Shown one piece after another: positions 1 through 9,030 of a stretch of 64,000 nt of DNA (position 1 is the first letter of the stretch; the number at the start of each line of letters is the position of its first letter). Source of the stretch: Nostoc sp. TCL26-01 (GTDB taxonomy: Bacteria > Cyanobacteriota > Cyanobacteriia > Cyanobacteriales > Nostocaceae); contig NZ_CP040299.1 in assembly GCF_013393945.1 (NCBI RefSeq), positions 62,001-126,000 on the forward strand, in the 5' to 3' direction. Made by a program: the position numbers and the translations under genes. A model generated the notes under the pieces. The model did not search any database and was not told the origin of the DNA. It saw only the letters and a program-made list of their open reading frames with translations.

Positions 1-1028
1 AGTCTAAAGATAAGAACCAATTGCTTGATGTAGATGAGTCTACTAATAGAGATAATCTCAAGCAATTTGATAATTCCGAATTTTTACTTAAAAATACTGT
101 TAAACAAGAGAAAGAACTACAGCAAGATACTAACTTACCGGATAATTCAGGTTCAACACGAGTAATGCAATCTCTCCAAGCTTTAGAAGATAGTCCTTTA
201 AAAAATTTACTGACTAATGAAATTGGACAGCTACAAGCAGAAATCAAAGCATTACGACAACAGCAGAATGTGTATCAAAAATTAATTGAAAAAAGGTTAC
301 AACAACAGCACAATATTTCCTGGTGGCAGCAATCGATTCATAATGTTTCGCTGGTGGTAGACAGTGTTAACTCTGCTGTGAAGACGGCTATTCAAGAATT
401 TAAACAAAATTCAACACGATACCAAATAGCAGTGTCTTTAAAAACTTTATTTCATACCCAGACACACCCAGGAGCTTTAGAATATCAGGCGGCTCAATAC
501 CAAATTTCTCGTGAGGGTTCATTGTATAAAATAACAGAGTCAGGAACAGGCAAACTTTTAATGCAGTTTCGTTCTACAAATTTGGGTGTGCGGGTAGAAA
601 CTGGCAATCTAGAACCTACACATATTCAAGATATTAATGCTTTACAGCGATCGCTAAAACGCAATGAACCTATTCCTGCTTCCTTTACTCCTGTAGGTAG
701 CCAGGAAGCTGAGTATTTTGCTCGTATAGATAAGATTAGTAACGCTCTTGTGCAATATGCGATCGCTCATCAAAAAAATGTAGAAATTGATGGCGTATTC
801 TCTTATAAATGGCAAGCAACTACTGATGGTAAAGTAAGCATTTATGCCAAAGATGGACGTGGAATTGTCTTAGAAAAAGCTGAGGGACAACTCAAAAGTT
901 CTATGAGTGAGCGAGATTTAATCTATTTCGAGCAAATCTTACCCAGATTACAGCCGACTTACCAACGCCAACAGGAATCAGCAACATTGCGAAACCAAAA
1001 ATTTAACAGTAATGAATTAGAGAGATAG
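1..1028 (+). CDS. Hypothetical coiled-coil protein, 5' end outside the window
   Basis: The frame is open from the first bases of the window, so the true start lies upstream; the TTG at 21 is only the first possible start inside it. The visible part (about 340 residues) begins with a polar, Asn/Asp-rich stretch, followed by a Gln/Lys-rich coiled coil (QAEIKALRQQQNVYQK) and a globular C-terminal half with the segment FSYKWQATTDGKVSIYAKDG. I do not recognise a catalytic motif. It ends 2 bp before the split AAA+ ATPase gene, so the two are probably co-transcribed and may work together. The function is unknown; I am confident only that it is coding. Confidence 0.75.
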   Translation, partial: SKDKNQLLDVDESTNRDNLKQFDNSEFLLKNTVKQEKELQQDTNLPDNSGSTRVMQSLQALEDSPLKNLLTNEIGQLQAEIKALRQQQNVYQKLIEKRLQQQHNISWWQQSIHNVSLVVDSVNSAVKTAIQEFKQNSTRYQIAVSLKTLFHTQTHPGALEYQAAQYQISREGSLYKITESGTGKLLMQFRSTNLGVRVETGNLEPTHIQDINALQRSLKRNEPIPASFTPVGSQEAEYFARIDKISNALVQYAIAHQKNVEIDGVFSYKWQATTDGKVSIYAKDGRGIVLEKAEGQLKSSMSERDLIYFEQILPRLQPTYQRQQESATLRNQKFNSNELER

Positions 1029-1153
1029 CTATGAACTTATCTCAATTGAACCTATTAATTACTTCTGATGTACCCATAATCTGCATCACTGCTTCTATAT
1101 CAGAGCGCATGATAGTGCTAAAGCAAATTTATCAAGAATGTGCGATTAACAAA

Positions 1154-1161
1154 AATCTCCC
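1154..1161 (+). repeat. Target-site duplication, left copy
   Basis: AATCTCCC directly abuts the left inverted repeat and is identical to 2335-2342 beyond the right inverted repeat. It falls on codons 42-44 of the interrupted ATPase gene, so loss of the IS plus one copy restores the frame. Confidence 0.93.
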
Positions 1162-1188
1162 GGGAGCATCCACTTTTGGCAGAAAGAC

Positions 1189-2040
1189 TCAAATAGCTAA
1201 TAAACCATTGAGATAAGCACAACGAATAGAGAGGATGTGATTAACACTATCAACATTCCACTGTGCGCCAGAAATTTTAATCCTCGCACCAATTTGTTTA
1301 ATAGCAGATTCAACTGCGCCAGAACCAATAGAACAAAGTTGTTCAGCCTGGTAATAGGCATAATTGACAAGACGAGAGCGATGTTTTTCAAGATAAGCAA
1401 TGAAGTTCTTCGCTTGTTTACCTCGGCAATGAAGAAATAAAGCTTGAGTTTCTTCTATCTGACCTTGCCATAACAGCGTTTCAGCAGCTTTAAGCCGTTT
1501 TAAAGAACCACCAACTTTATAGAGATTTTCTTTGAGGTGATACCAATCCAAGATTTCCCAACGCTCAAAATTTTCTGTTTTACCAAACTCTTTGACTAGA
1601 TTCCACACGCCATCATGACCATCCCCCAAGCACACTAACGGGTTAACCAGACGTTGGCTATTGACATAATCAACTAATGATTGGTTGTCATCAAAAAACG
1701 CACCATAGTAAATCCCTTGCAGACGAACGGTTTTATAGTCTCGCCAGTAACAGCCTGCTTTCGGTTTACCTCTGAGTCGGACTTTTCCTCCATCTACACT
1801 GACTTCTGAAACTGCTTGTTTTGCAAATGGTAGTTGAAAATCTTGTGACAGCACTAATTTTTGTTGCGTTGAGTGACCCACTTTGACTCCTGTCAATGCC
1901 TCAACTTCAATTTCTGCTTTTTGGTATGATTCGTTAGCTGACAGCCTTAAACAACACTTTTGAAGTAATGGACTTAACCGGGTTCTTGGCTTCAAACCCA
2001 GTTTCTGTAACTGTTTGGCTTTAAGAGTCAGTTCCCCCAC
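1189..2040 (-). CDS. ISKra4-family transposase, main (catalytic) part
   Basis: This is the DDE-type transposase of the insertion sequence, which cuts and joins its ends. Visible candidates for the catalytic triad are the Asp in EVSVDGGKVRL, the Asp in CLGDGHDGVW and the Glu in GSGAVESAIK; the segment after the last one (GARIKISGAQW) is typical of ISKra4 transposases. The GTG at 2040 is the first start in this frame, but the frame is open further upstream and reads GTKVGKTRKIKSL there. The protein is therefore more likely made as a fusion with the 63-residue upstream frame by a -1 frameshift. The gene looks intact to its end just inside the left inverted repeat. Confidence 0.88.
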   Translation of the reverse strand: MGELTLKAKQLQKLGLKPRTRLSPLLQKCCLRLSANESYQKAEIEVEALTGVKVGHSTQQKLVLSQDFQLPFAKQAVSEVSVDGGKVRLRGKPKAGCYWRDYKTVRLQGIYYGAFFDDNQSLVDYVNSQRLVNPLVCLGDGHDGVWNLVKEFGKTENFERWEILDWYHLKENLYKVGGSLKRLKAAETLLWQGQIEETQALFLHCRGKQAKNFIAYLEKHRSRLVNYAYYQAEQLCSIGSGAVESAIKQIGARIKISGAQWNVDSVNHILSIRCAYLNGLLAI

Positions 2041-2066
2041 TAAGCTTTTAATTTTCCTGGTTTTAC

Positions 2067-2258
2067 CTACTTTTGTTCCAGTTTTTTGTTCGATAAAAAA
2101 AGGGCTATTTCTGGACTGACTAGTTCTAATATTTGACTCCGAACTGTTTTTTCTATACTTTCGAGGTCTGTCAGCTTACTTTTATCTGCTTCTTCATACA
2201 GTAGTGTTGACAATTCTTGTAAACAGGCTTTGATTCTTTCTTGTTTATCCTGGTTCAT
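2067..2258 (-). CDS. ISKra4-family transposase, N-terminal frame
   Basis: A 63-residue helical frame (MNQDKQERIKACLQELSTLL...) precedes the catalytic frame and ends NKKLEQK-stop. The downstream frame continues across this stop one base back, giving EQKTGTKVGKT. A run of six A (2082-2087 on the opposite strand) lies in the overlap and is a natural place for a -1 slip. The combined product would be roughly 350 residues, within the expected size for a short member of the family. Whether the slip is programmed or a mutation cannot be told from one copy. Confidence 0.7.
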   Translation of the reverse strand: MNQDKQERIKACLQELSTLLYEEADKSKLTDLESIEKTVRSQILELVSPEIALFLSNKKLEQK

Positions 2259-2334
2259 GGTAAGTCATCCACACTGTTTTATCTGTTGTTATATTCTCCC
2301 AGAACCTGTATATCTTCCAAAAGTGGATGCTCCC

Positions 2335-2342
2335 AATCTCCC
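2335..2342 (+). repeat. Target-site duplication, right copy
   Basis: AATCTCCC starts at the first base after the right inverted repeat of the IS and matches the left copy at all 8 positions. Confidence 0.93.
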
Positions 2343-4063
2343 TCTTTATTTATGGAATGCTGGTTGGGGATGTTTTAAACAAGTCCAATCTGATTCAGAG
2401 TGTTGTGTAAGTTTTTCAAGTGTAGACTCTAGTAAATTACAACCTTGTGATGATGGAGTCTTTGCAGCTTTCGATGAGTTATTGAATTCTGAAATTGATG
2501 GTGTTTTTATTTTTGAAAATTTGCAGTCTTTAATTAAGATAAATTCAACATATTTGGAAAATTATTCCAATAAAATGATATCACAAGTAATTAATATTTA
2601 TTATGAATTGAAAACAATCAAAAATACAAAATATTTCATTATTTTAGCAATGGATGATGTGGAACTACCACAATCATTAACTCAGTTAATTCCAAATCTG
2701 TCTACACCCTTGCCTTCACATGAGATAATAACTGATTTTATTAGAAATTTTTTATCCAAAAAAATAAATAATTTACCAAAAAGTTTTGATGTATCTGTTT
2801 TGGTGAATACTGTTTCTGGGTTAACTCTAGAAGAAATAGGTTCTGGCTTGGCAATAGCAATTAATTCCTCTCAAGAGTTTCATAGTGATATAATAGCCCG
2901 ACGCTTATTAGATTATAAAATTAATCGCTTTCGTGCCTTCAACCTAAACTTTGTTTCTAATTCAAACTTAGCTGACTTTGGTGGTTTAGATTTACTCAAA
3001 AAGTTTATTGAAAATGTCAAGCTAGATTTTGCTCCCGAAGCACGAACTGCCAACATCCCCCTTCCCAAAGGTTGTTTACTGGTAGGGCCACCGGGGACAG
3101 GAAAAACTCTGGCGGCGCACATCAGTGCCAAAACTTTAGGATTTCCTCTTGTGTCTATGGACACCGCAGTAGTAGCGAGTGGTAGTGCAACCCATCTCAA
3201 ACGTTTGTTAGAGCGTATAGAAGTTTGCGCTCCCGTTGTGCTTTACTTTGATGAATTGGACAAACTGTTTGCAGCATCCACTCCTTCAGGTGAGGATATT
3301 GATTCACGCCGAATTTTAGGAACTCTGCTCACTTGGTTGCAAGAAAAGCAGAGTGCTGTGTTTGTAGTAGCTAGTCTTAACCGACTCGACGCGCTACCAC
3401 CAGAATTAACCAGAGTGGGCAGATTTGATGAAATATTCTACGTCGGGTTTCCTCAAGCGATAGAGCGCAAGGAAATTCTGATGATGCACCTAGCGAGATT
3501 TGATGAGCGATACCGCAATGGTGGCGATCGCCTGACTGAGAAAGAATGGCGGATTATCCTCAACAAAACCATCAACTGTAATGGTGCTGAACTAGCACGA
3601 ATGGTAGAAAAAGCAGCGCGTGCATTATTTCATCAGGGGCAGGAAATTCAAATTGGGTTGTCCGAACTGTTGGAACAAAGGGAAATGATAGTACCACTCT
3701 ACGTTAGGGATACCGATAGAATACTGGCTATAGAAAATCGAGCCAAGTATATTTGTCAACCAGCATCGACAAAAGACACTTCGGTTTTCGCTCCAGCGAT
3801 TACTACGTATTGGGGAGAACCATGTGTTAACAGTTAATCGGACAAGGTATTGGGCAGATACGTGTAATTTCCAGCAATATAGTCTGGAAAGCTTTGCTTT
3901 ATAAAGGTTTGAGCAATTTTATTATTTCTTTACCTAAGAGTAGAGCATATAGTCTAACTAATCCAAGTCTTCATAATCACTTAAAACAAATATAGCTATT
4001 ACTACCGAAGTAATGATTAAAACAAAGTGTAAAGCTAGAGTTATCTAAATTAAAGATTTAATT

Positions 4064-4192
4064 ATGGCTAAACAACCCAAGCAACCAAAAATGCCAAAAA
4101 TGCCCAAAGCTCCAAAACCAATTAAGTTGGTCAAAGGATATATGAAAAAGGATGGCACTTTTATTAATCCTTACTTCAAGGGAGGATTTTAA
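4064..4192 (+). CDS. Small basic protein, 42 residues
   Basis: The ATG at 4064 opens a 42-codon frame: a Lys/Pro/Met-rich head with repeated PK and PKM units, then a tail reading KGYMKKDGTFINPYFKGG. The tail resembles the KDGTYV-x-PHYR-type motif found at the ends of several cyanobacterial small proteins. A good intrinsic terminator follows 54 bp downstream and the gene stands alone between the ATPase and the methyltransferase. The function is unknown. The strong composition and the terminator make it more than a chance frame. Confidence 0.55.
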   Translation: MAKQPKQPKMPKMPKAPKPIKLVKGYMKKDGTFINPYFKGGF

Positions 4193-4243
4193 GCTCCTTA
4201 GCTAGTTAATGTATTTTTTAGTGTATGTATTTTACTTAAAAAA

Positions 4244-4268
4244 CTCCTAAAATTTAGGGGTTTTTTTA
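4244..4268 (+). terminator. Intrinsic terminator
   Basis: A short hairpin, CCTAAA pairing with TTTAGG (4246-4258, extendable by CUC/GGG wobble pairs), is followed directly by seven T (4261-4267). It ends the transcript of the 42-residue gene. Confidence 0.7.
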
Positions 4269-4442
4269 TTAAAAGTTACTTATACCAATCGCTTTACCGA
4301 AAAAGAATGATAGATTTTTCCCCGAAAAAACAATGACAGTATTCTTGTTTGTTTATACTTTATTTCTCCACACTATATAATAAATTGCGTTTTACCCTTA
4401 TCCTCGGTTTCGGGTAAAGCACTCCGTTTGAGGTTGACTTTC

Positions 4443-5312
4443 ATGGCAAAGAAAATTGCATTTGGTTGGTATGGCGGCAAGTACAGTCATTTAGACTGGC
4501 TCTTACCCTTGTTGCCAAAAACGACCCACTACTGCGAACCGTTTGGTGGTTCAGCCGCCGTGTTGTTGAACCGAGAGCCATCCCCTGTGGAAACCTACAA
4601 CGATATTGATGGGCAGGTAGTCAACTTCTTCCGTGTACTACGTGACCAAAAAGACCAACTCATCGAGGCGATTGGGTTAACCCCATTTTCCCGTGAAGAA
4701 TTTCGGATTGCTATTACCAAAGAAGAAGAGAGTTTATCAGACCTAGAAAGAGCTAGACGATTTTTTGTTCGGGCGCGACAAGTGAGAACAGGCTTGGCAC
4801 AAACCGCCAGCGTGGGAAGATGGGCGCACTGCAAACTCACAAGCCGCGCAGGAATGGCTGGTGCAGTTTCCCGATGGTTAGGCAGTGTTGAGGATCTGCC
4901 CGAAATCGTGCAACGGTTGCTGCGTGTGCAAATTGAGAATGACCGAGCGATTGATATTATACAACGGTACGATAGTCCAGAAACTCTATTTTATTGTGAC
5001 CCACCGTACCCGCACGATTCCCGTGGGGATAGCAAGGCTTACGCTTATGAAATGACAGACAACGAGCATCGACAATTAGCGGGTGTTTTGCGAGCAGTCG
5101 AAGGTAAAGTTGCCCTTTCAGGCTATGATTGTCCGTTGATGCAAGAACTCTATGGTGACTGGAACTGCATTAAAGCACCCCTGAAGAACTGCCATTCCGT
5201 CAAGGAGTTAAGACAAGAAGTGCTTTGGCTCAATTATGACCTGACAACCTCCACATTTATTGTTGAAGAAATCAATCAATGTCCACAACCCCAGCAGCTA
5301 TCCTTGATGTAG
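4443..5312 (+). CDS. Adenine-specific DNA methyltransferase (D12 class)
   Basis: A Dam-like N6-adenine methyltransferase. The SAM-binding motif EPFGGSAAV is near residue 32 and the catalytic DPPY motif YCDPPYPH is at residues 186-189. The N-terminus (KIAFGWYGGKYSHLDWLLPLLP) is the usual D12-class opening. I chose the ATG at 4443 because GAGG lies 9 nt upstream and homology-like sequence begins there; a TTG at 4428 is less likely. The length of 289 residues is normal. The last 34 bp overlap the start of the next gene in another frame, which fits a translationally coupled restriction-modification pair. Confidence 0.93.
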   Translation: MAKKIAFGWYGGKYSHLDWLLPLLPKTTHYCEPFGGSAAVLLNREPSPVETYNDIDGQVVNFFRVLRDQKDQLIEAIGLTPFSREEFRIAITKEEESLSDLERARRFFVRARQVRTGLAQTASVGRWAHCKLTSRAGMAGAVSRWLGSVEDLPEIVQRLLRVQIENDRAIDIIQRYDSPETLFYCDPPYPHDSRGDSKAYAYEMTDNEHRQLAGVLRAVEGKVALSGYDCPLMQELYGDWNCIKAPLKNCHSVKELRQEVLWLNYDLTTSTFIVEEINQCPQPQQLSLM

Positions 5313-6412
5313 CCTTACAGAAAGCCGAAGCATCAATAGCGCAACCAATTGTCACCAACCCTAGCAGTGCTGAAAAAATTGATTATGTATCACGTTATGT
5401 AGGCAATCGTGCTGTAGTTCGTTTGTTGCTAGCTTGTGCTTTGGCGGCGATTCACCGTGTGAATGTTGATATCCGCAAACCTTACACCGAGATAGGCACA
5501 CCAGACGCTTACTCTGGGCGTTACTACGATGAAAGTTACATCACAGCCTTTATTAATCAACACGAGTTGCCTTGCAATCCCACCACTGCGTTCCTGACTC
5601 CTGCTCTGCGAAACCGTAACATTACCTTAACCCCAGCAGTCAATCTCGTGGGACGACCACCCAAACTCTACGAAGCCGCCCTGCAATTGCTTGATGATGT
5701 TCATCAAGGCACAATAACTGCTGAGGAACTGTTAGCCGAAACCCTCCGTTGTCTGATTATTGCTCGGAATGAGAAGCGGCAACGCATGGAAACACTACTA
5801 GCTGACCTGAAGAAGTCAGAAGGCGCAATACCTTTGTCAGCAGAGGAAATTGTCACACTCTTGCAACAGCATTTGGCTTGCCGAGGTTCAAGCCGCCTTC
5901 CTGTACTGATTGTTGCTGCTGCTTATCAAGTAGCAGAACAATATATTGGGGAGCGTTTTTTACCTCTAGAATCCCACAACGCCGCAGATGAGCAGACAGG
6001 TGCTTTAGGAGATGTGGAAATTACCTTAGTTGATGATGAAAAGGCAATCACCAGCTATGAAATGAAGACCCGGCGTGTCACCTTAGCAGATATTGACCGT
6101 GCTTTGCAAAAAATCAACAGCACAGGCAAGCGGGTTGACAACTATATCTTTATCACAACGGATGTGATTGAAGAAGGTATTCGGGAATATGCCTCAAGTA
6201 TGTATGAACGTACAGGTGGCATAGAGATTGTGGTTTTGGATTGCATCAGTTTTGTGCGTCACTTTCTGCATTTGTTCCATCGGTTGCGATCGCAATTCTT
6301 GCAAGCCTACCAACAGTTAGTGCTAACAGAACCAGACAGTGCTGTTAGCCAACCTCTGAAAGAAGCTTTTTTAGCATTGAGACAAGCGGCTGAAAGCGCA
6401 AGGGAATTTTGA
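5279..6412 (+). CDS. Probable type II restriction endonuclease partner
   Basis: A 377-residue protein overlapping the methyltransferase gene by 34 bp. Near residues 247-263 it reads GDVEITLVDDEKAITSYEMK, a plausible PD-(D/E)XK core with Asp near 247 and E261-x-K263. The following helical and strand segments (ADIDRALQKINSTGK, NYIFITTDVI) suit a restriction-nuclease fold. The N-terminal part, with KIDYVSRYVGNRAVVRLLLACAL, is conserved-looking but unassigned. Gene order and overlap are the main evidence for the pairing. I cannot name the recognition site, and the assignment to a particular family (for example SacI-like) is only a guess. Confidence 0.7.
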   Translation: MSTTPAAILDVALQKAEASIAQPIVTNPSSAEKIDYVSRYVGNRAVVRLLLACALAAIHRVNVDIRKPYTEIGTPDAYSGRYYDESYITAFINQHELPCNPTTAFLTPALRNRNITLTPAVNLVGRPPKLYEAALQLLDDVHQGTITAEELLAETLRCLIIARNEKRQRMETLLADLKKSEGAIPLSAEEIVTLLQQHLACRGSSRLPVLIVAAAYQVAEQYIGERFLPLESHNAADEQTGALGDVEITLVDDEKAITSYEMKTRRVTLADIDRALQKINSTGKRVDNYIFITTDVIEEGIREYASSMYERTGGIEIVVLDCISFVRHFLHLFHRLRSQFLQAYQQLVLTEPDSAVSQPLKEAFLALRQAAESAREF

Positions 6413-6546
6413 CCCTGTAGGATAAGTAAACCAACAGAATTAATTACATTACTGATTCTCTACTAGGCAAGAATTTCAGCCCATATTTTGTGTAATTAAT
6501 TATGCGCCACTACTTATTCTGAATTGGGACAATAGCAGATTTGCAC

Positions 6547-6605
6547 TGGCGATGGGCTGCGCCCCACCTTTGGCGATGGCGTTCCGCCCACCGTAGGTGA
6601 TCGCA
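6547..6605. repeat. Dispersed HIP1-type palindromic repeats
   Basis: Two short units, GCGATGGGCTGCGCCCC and GGCGATGGCGTTCCGCCC, end in GATCGC and are followed by CCGTAGGTGATCGC. They are the compact interspersed repeats common in Nostocales genomes; a relative lies at 58723-58757. No coding function. Confidence 0.6.
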
Positions 6606-6644
6606 AATGCACTTTGTCTTCAAAATCAAACAATTGCAAAAATA

Positions 6645-7499
6645 TCAACTACCAGAAAGCAATTTTACAACCCTACTCGCAATGCTCTCTTTAGCACAAG
6701 CTTTCAAAATAGCAGTAGCTCGTCTATTTCCCTTATTTGCAAAATACTCCCATATCGATAACCAATCATCACAGCTGAGTGTATATATCTGTTTAAATCC
6801 CTCCGAAACAGCAACAAGACATTTTACTGGACATGGTGATAAATTTAATTTTGTGAGAGTCCTTGCCTTCTTAGGTGAATTTTCTAGCAGCCAGTTCGGG
6901 TTAGATTGAATGCAGTTTAACCCTTCTTCATAGCCAATGCGATATTCTCCTGATGGCATGACTAAAACTTCTAAAGTAATGTCGTTTTCTAATTCTATTT
7001 GAATTGCCTGGGACGATATTACTTGATAATTGCTAGTAAAAAAATTTGGATTTGGTACAAGAGGCTTCCTATTGTGTAAATCGTTATCTGATAGTGCCTT
7101 GATTAATTCTTTCCACTCGCAGCGACTTAAAGACAACCGATGCTGCTGTAATTTATCTTCTTTAAGCAGATGCTGTAAATAAGCCGCTATTGTGGGTAGA
7201 GTGTTACCCTGAATTATTACTTTGCTAGGAATTTGCACACTTATTGTCTCTAAATGATTGGACTCCACGAAATTTTTGACATCTGTTTTGGATTGTCCAA
7301 GCATCAATGCCATCTGCCTATCACTCATTACCTTTATACCATCTGGTAGTTGATAAGCCGCCCAAGAGTGTTGTTTCCACCACCATCGAACTGTAATTGT
7401 TTTTGGTATGTCTGTAATATTTCTTTTAATTTCAAAACTTTCTAGTTGGTTGATGCTGCTTACTGTGGGTTCTGGTTTTACTGTTGTGGTTAGAGTCAT
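6645..7499 (-). CDS. Conserved-looking cyanobacterial hypothetical protein
   Basis: A 284-residue protein. Its middle contains MSDRQMALMLGQSKTDVKNF, which looks like a helix-turn-helix or antirepressor-type DNA-contact segment. The C-terminus reads WEYFANKGNRRATAILKACA, like the C-terminal helices of several cyanobacterial plasmid and phage antirepressor-like proteins. Two Trp-rich strands are near residue 40 (VRWWWKQHSW). The ATG at 7499 is the only good start. It is transcribed away from the long gene-poor stretch upstream. A regulatory role is inference only. Confidence 0.65.
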   Translation of the reverse strand: MTLTTTVKPEPTVSSINQLESFEIKRNITDIPKTITVRWWWKQHSWAAYQLPDGIKVMSDRQMALMLGQSKTDVKNFVESNHLETISVQIPSKVIIQGNTLPTIAAYLQHLLKEDKLQQHRLSLSRCEWKELIKALSDNDLHNRKPLVPNPNFFTSNYQVISSQAIQIELENDITLEVLVMPSGEYRIGYEEGLNCIQSNPNWLLENSPKKARTLTKLNLSPCPVKCLVAVSEGFKQIYTLSCDDWLSIWEYFANKGNRRATAILKACAKESIASRVVKLLSGS

Positions 7500-8559
7500 A
7501 GCCGAGTTACTCCCTACACTTGAAAAATGGTTCTTTCTGGGCTTTACCTTATGTAATATCTTTTCTTTTACACTTATATATCTTCTAGTTTAGGTTTACT
7601 AACTATAACGATTTGCCGTTTAGTACAACACGTCTTGATTCAGGAATTTTTATTATCTTGGAACTTCCTGTTGTGTCTACATCGACGGCTGCAAATCTGT
7701 ATTTTATGTCAATGAAAATAGTTATAGTTTAGTAATGGATAGCAAAAGCTGATGGAAATCCTTAATTTGTGTGATGGTTTTCTAGAGATAGATGTGAATC
7801 TTTTGCTAACAAAAACTATTAGACTCGTGAGTGTTCAGTTAGATATTGACAACCAGGCTTTATCATCTATTTTTTCTTATAGATGACACCAAAATATTTT
7901 TTTCTAAATTGCGTCAAGTCTGATATGAAATTTCTATTTCATTATTCATTTTGCTGCTGAAATTAAAATTATTTTAACCCAAATTTAATTAAATAAATAC
8001 CTGCAAAGAAATTAAAAAAATATAAAAAACCTTATTTTTTGCGGTTTTCTTCATTTAACTATAATTTATTCTTATAGGAAAATAATTGAAATATCATAAT
8101 TTTCTAGCTACTTATAATTGAATAAGATCAAACTTTAGCAGAGACAATGATTTACTAAATACCAGATTAAGTATTTTATGGCAATATAAAAATTGCTAGA
8201 ATTTTGCTAGTTTATAAAAATAAACATAAATAAAAATCAATGATATTTATACAGTTAACCATAAAATAATTAAAGAGTTTACGAAAATTAAAATAACAGT
8301 TATTTCATAGTTAAGTACGTGGTCATAATCAAATATAAGATATCAACCTGTAAAACCCTGGCAAAAACTAACTTTTCTTTTCTGACTTAAAAGTGCTATG
8401 GGAATCCGACTTGATTCCTGAAATTATTTGCTTAGGTTGGGAGTTATGTGGCGACTGCTATAGCGCGTGCTGAATAAAAATTACTAGCTTGAGCGCACTA
8501 TCTCCTATGCCCATTTTCATGCTTGGCGGTGTTCTAAGTTCATAAAGAATGCCTTCTAC
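7500..8559. other. Gene-poor, AT-rich stretch of about 1 kb
   Basis: No convincing gene, RNA or iteron set was found. The sequence is very AT-rich between about 7900 and 8340, where runs of A and T dominate. One 44-codon frame (7752-7886, starting MEILNLCDGF) lacks a clear ribosome binding site. An origin or a regulatory region is possible, but no DnaA-box cluster was seen. Confidence 0.5.
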
Positions 8560-9030
8560 TTATTTGTATATTGTCAGTATCAAATCAATACCCTCAGCCC
8601 CATCCTTTTTACCTTGTTTTAAGTAAAGGCTTTTGGCATGAGAGAGTGATTTTCGTCCAGCTTGCTTGTTATTCTGACAAATTAAGCTTACTCCTTGTCC
8701 TTGGTAGCCAAGGGCTAATTTGGGGTTGAGAGCGATCGCTTTTTCAAAGTATTGCAGAGCAGTTTTACAATTAGCTTGACGACGCTCTGGATTGATTCTG
8801 GCTATTTCTGGCATATCAGCGTTCATAATTTTGTAGCCCCACTCTACATAATCAGTAGCAGTTTCTAGTCTTTTTGGTTGCAAAGACATATTTGATGTTG
8901 GTTTGAACCAGATGTACAGTCCTCCTAAAAATCCCAGTGCTGCCATTCCTAGCAGATATGCCACAGGATTAAAAGTAATAAAAAGAGAATGTAACATCAT
9001 TTCCCTGCGCTCATCATCCCAACGCGACAT
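8560..9030 (-). CDS. Membrane-anchored TPR protein
   Basis: A 156-residue protein with one N-terminal membrane helix (FNPVAYLLGMAALGFLGGLY, about residues 20-40) and a C-terminal TPR unit (CKTALQYFEKAIALNPKLALGY). Its start overlaps the 3' end of the relaxase gene by 17 bp on the same strand, so it is translated from the same message. A role next to conjugative mobilization (membrane coupling or assembly) is inferred from position alone. Confidence 0.7.
   Translation of the reverse strand: MSRWDDERREMMLHSLFITFNPVAYLLGMAALGFLGGLYIWFKPTSNMSLQPKRLETATDYVEWGYKIMNADMPEIARINPERRQANCKTALQYFEKAIALNPKLALGYQGQGVSLICQNNKQAGRKSLSHAKSLYLKQGKKDGAEGIDLILTIYK

Larger units (their letters stand above)
1162..2334 (-). 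mobile_element. Insertion sequence, ISKra4-like, 1173 bp
   Basis: Perfect 18-bp terminal inverted repeats GGGAGCATCCACTTTTGG lie at 1162-1179 and 2317-2334 (inverted). An exact 8-bp target duplication AATCTCCC lies at 1154-1161 and 2335-2342. The element carries a two-frame transposase on the minus strand. GGGAGCATC ends and an 8-bp duplication fit the smaller ISKra4-family elements common in cyanobacteria as I remember them. The intact repeats and exact duplication show simple insertion with no later rearrangement, and suggest it is fairly recent. Confidence 0.93.
1031..3837 (+). pseudogene. AAA+ ATPase (Ycf46-like) gene split by an insertion sequence
   Basis: Two coding pieces, 1031-1161 and 2343-3837, become one in-frame 541-codon gene when the IS and one copy of its 8-bp target duplication are removed: the N-terminal MNLSQLNLLITSDVPIICIT part then joins LYLWNAGWGCF. 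The C-terminal part has a Walker A motif GPPGTGKT (3085-3108), a Walker B motif VVLYFDELDK, and a sensor/arginine-finger region with LTRVGRFDEIFYV. The layout (poorly conserved N-terminal half, one AAA+ module at the C-terminus) matches Ycf46-type ATPases and the second AAA+ gene at 29737-31416. The 3' piece stays open back into the IS (ATG at 2230), so a truncated ATPase domain could still be made. As it stands the full protein cannot be produced. Confidence 0.85.

Noticed and set aside
7752..7886. 44-codon frame in the AT-rich gap
   Set aside because: No clear ribosome binding site, no family resemblance and ordinary for an AT-rich region; mentioned only within the gap entry.
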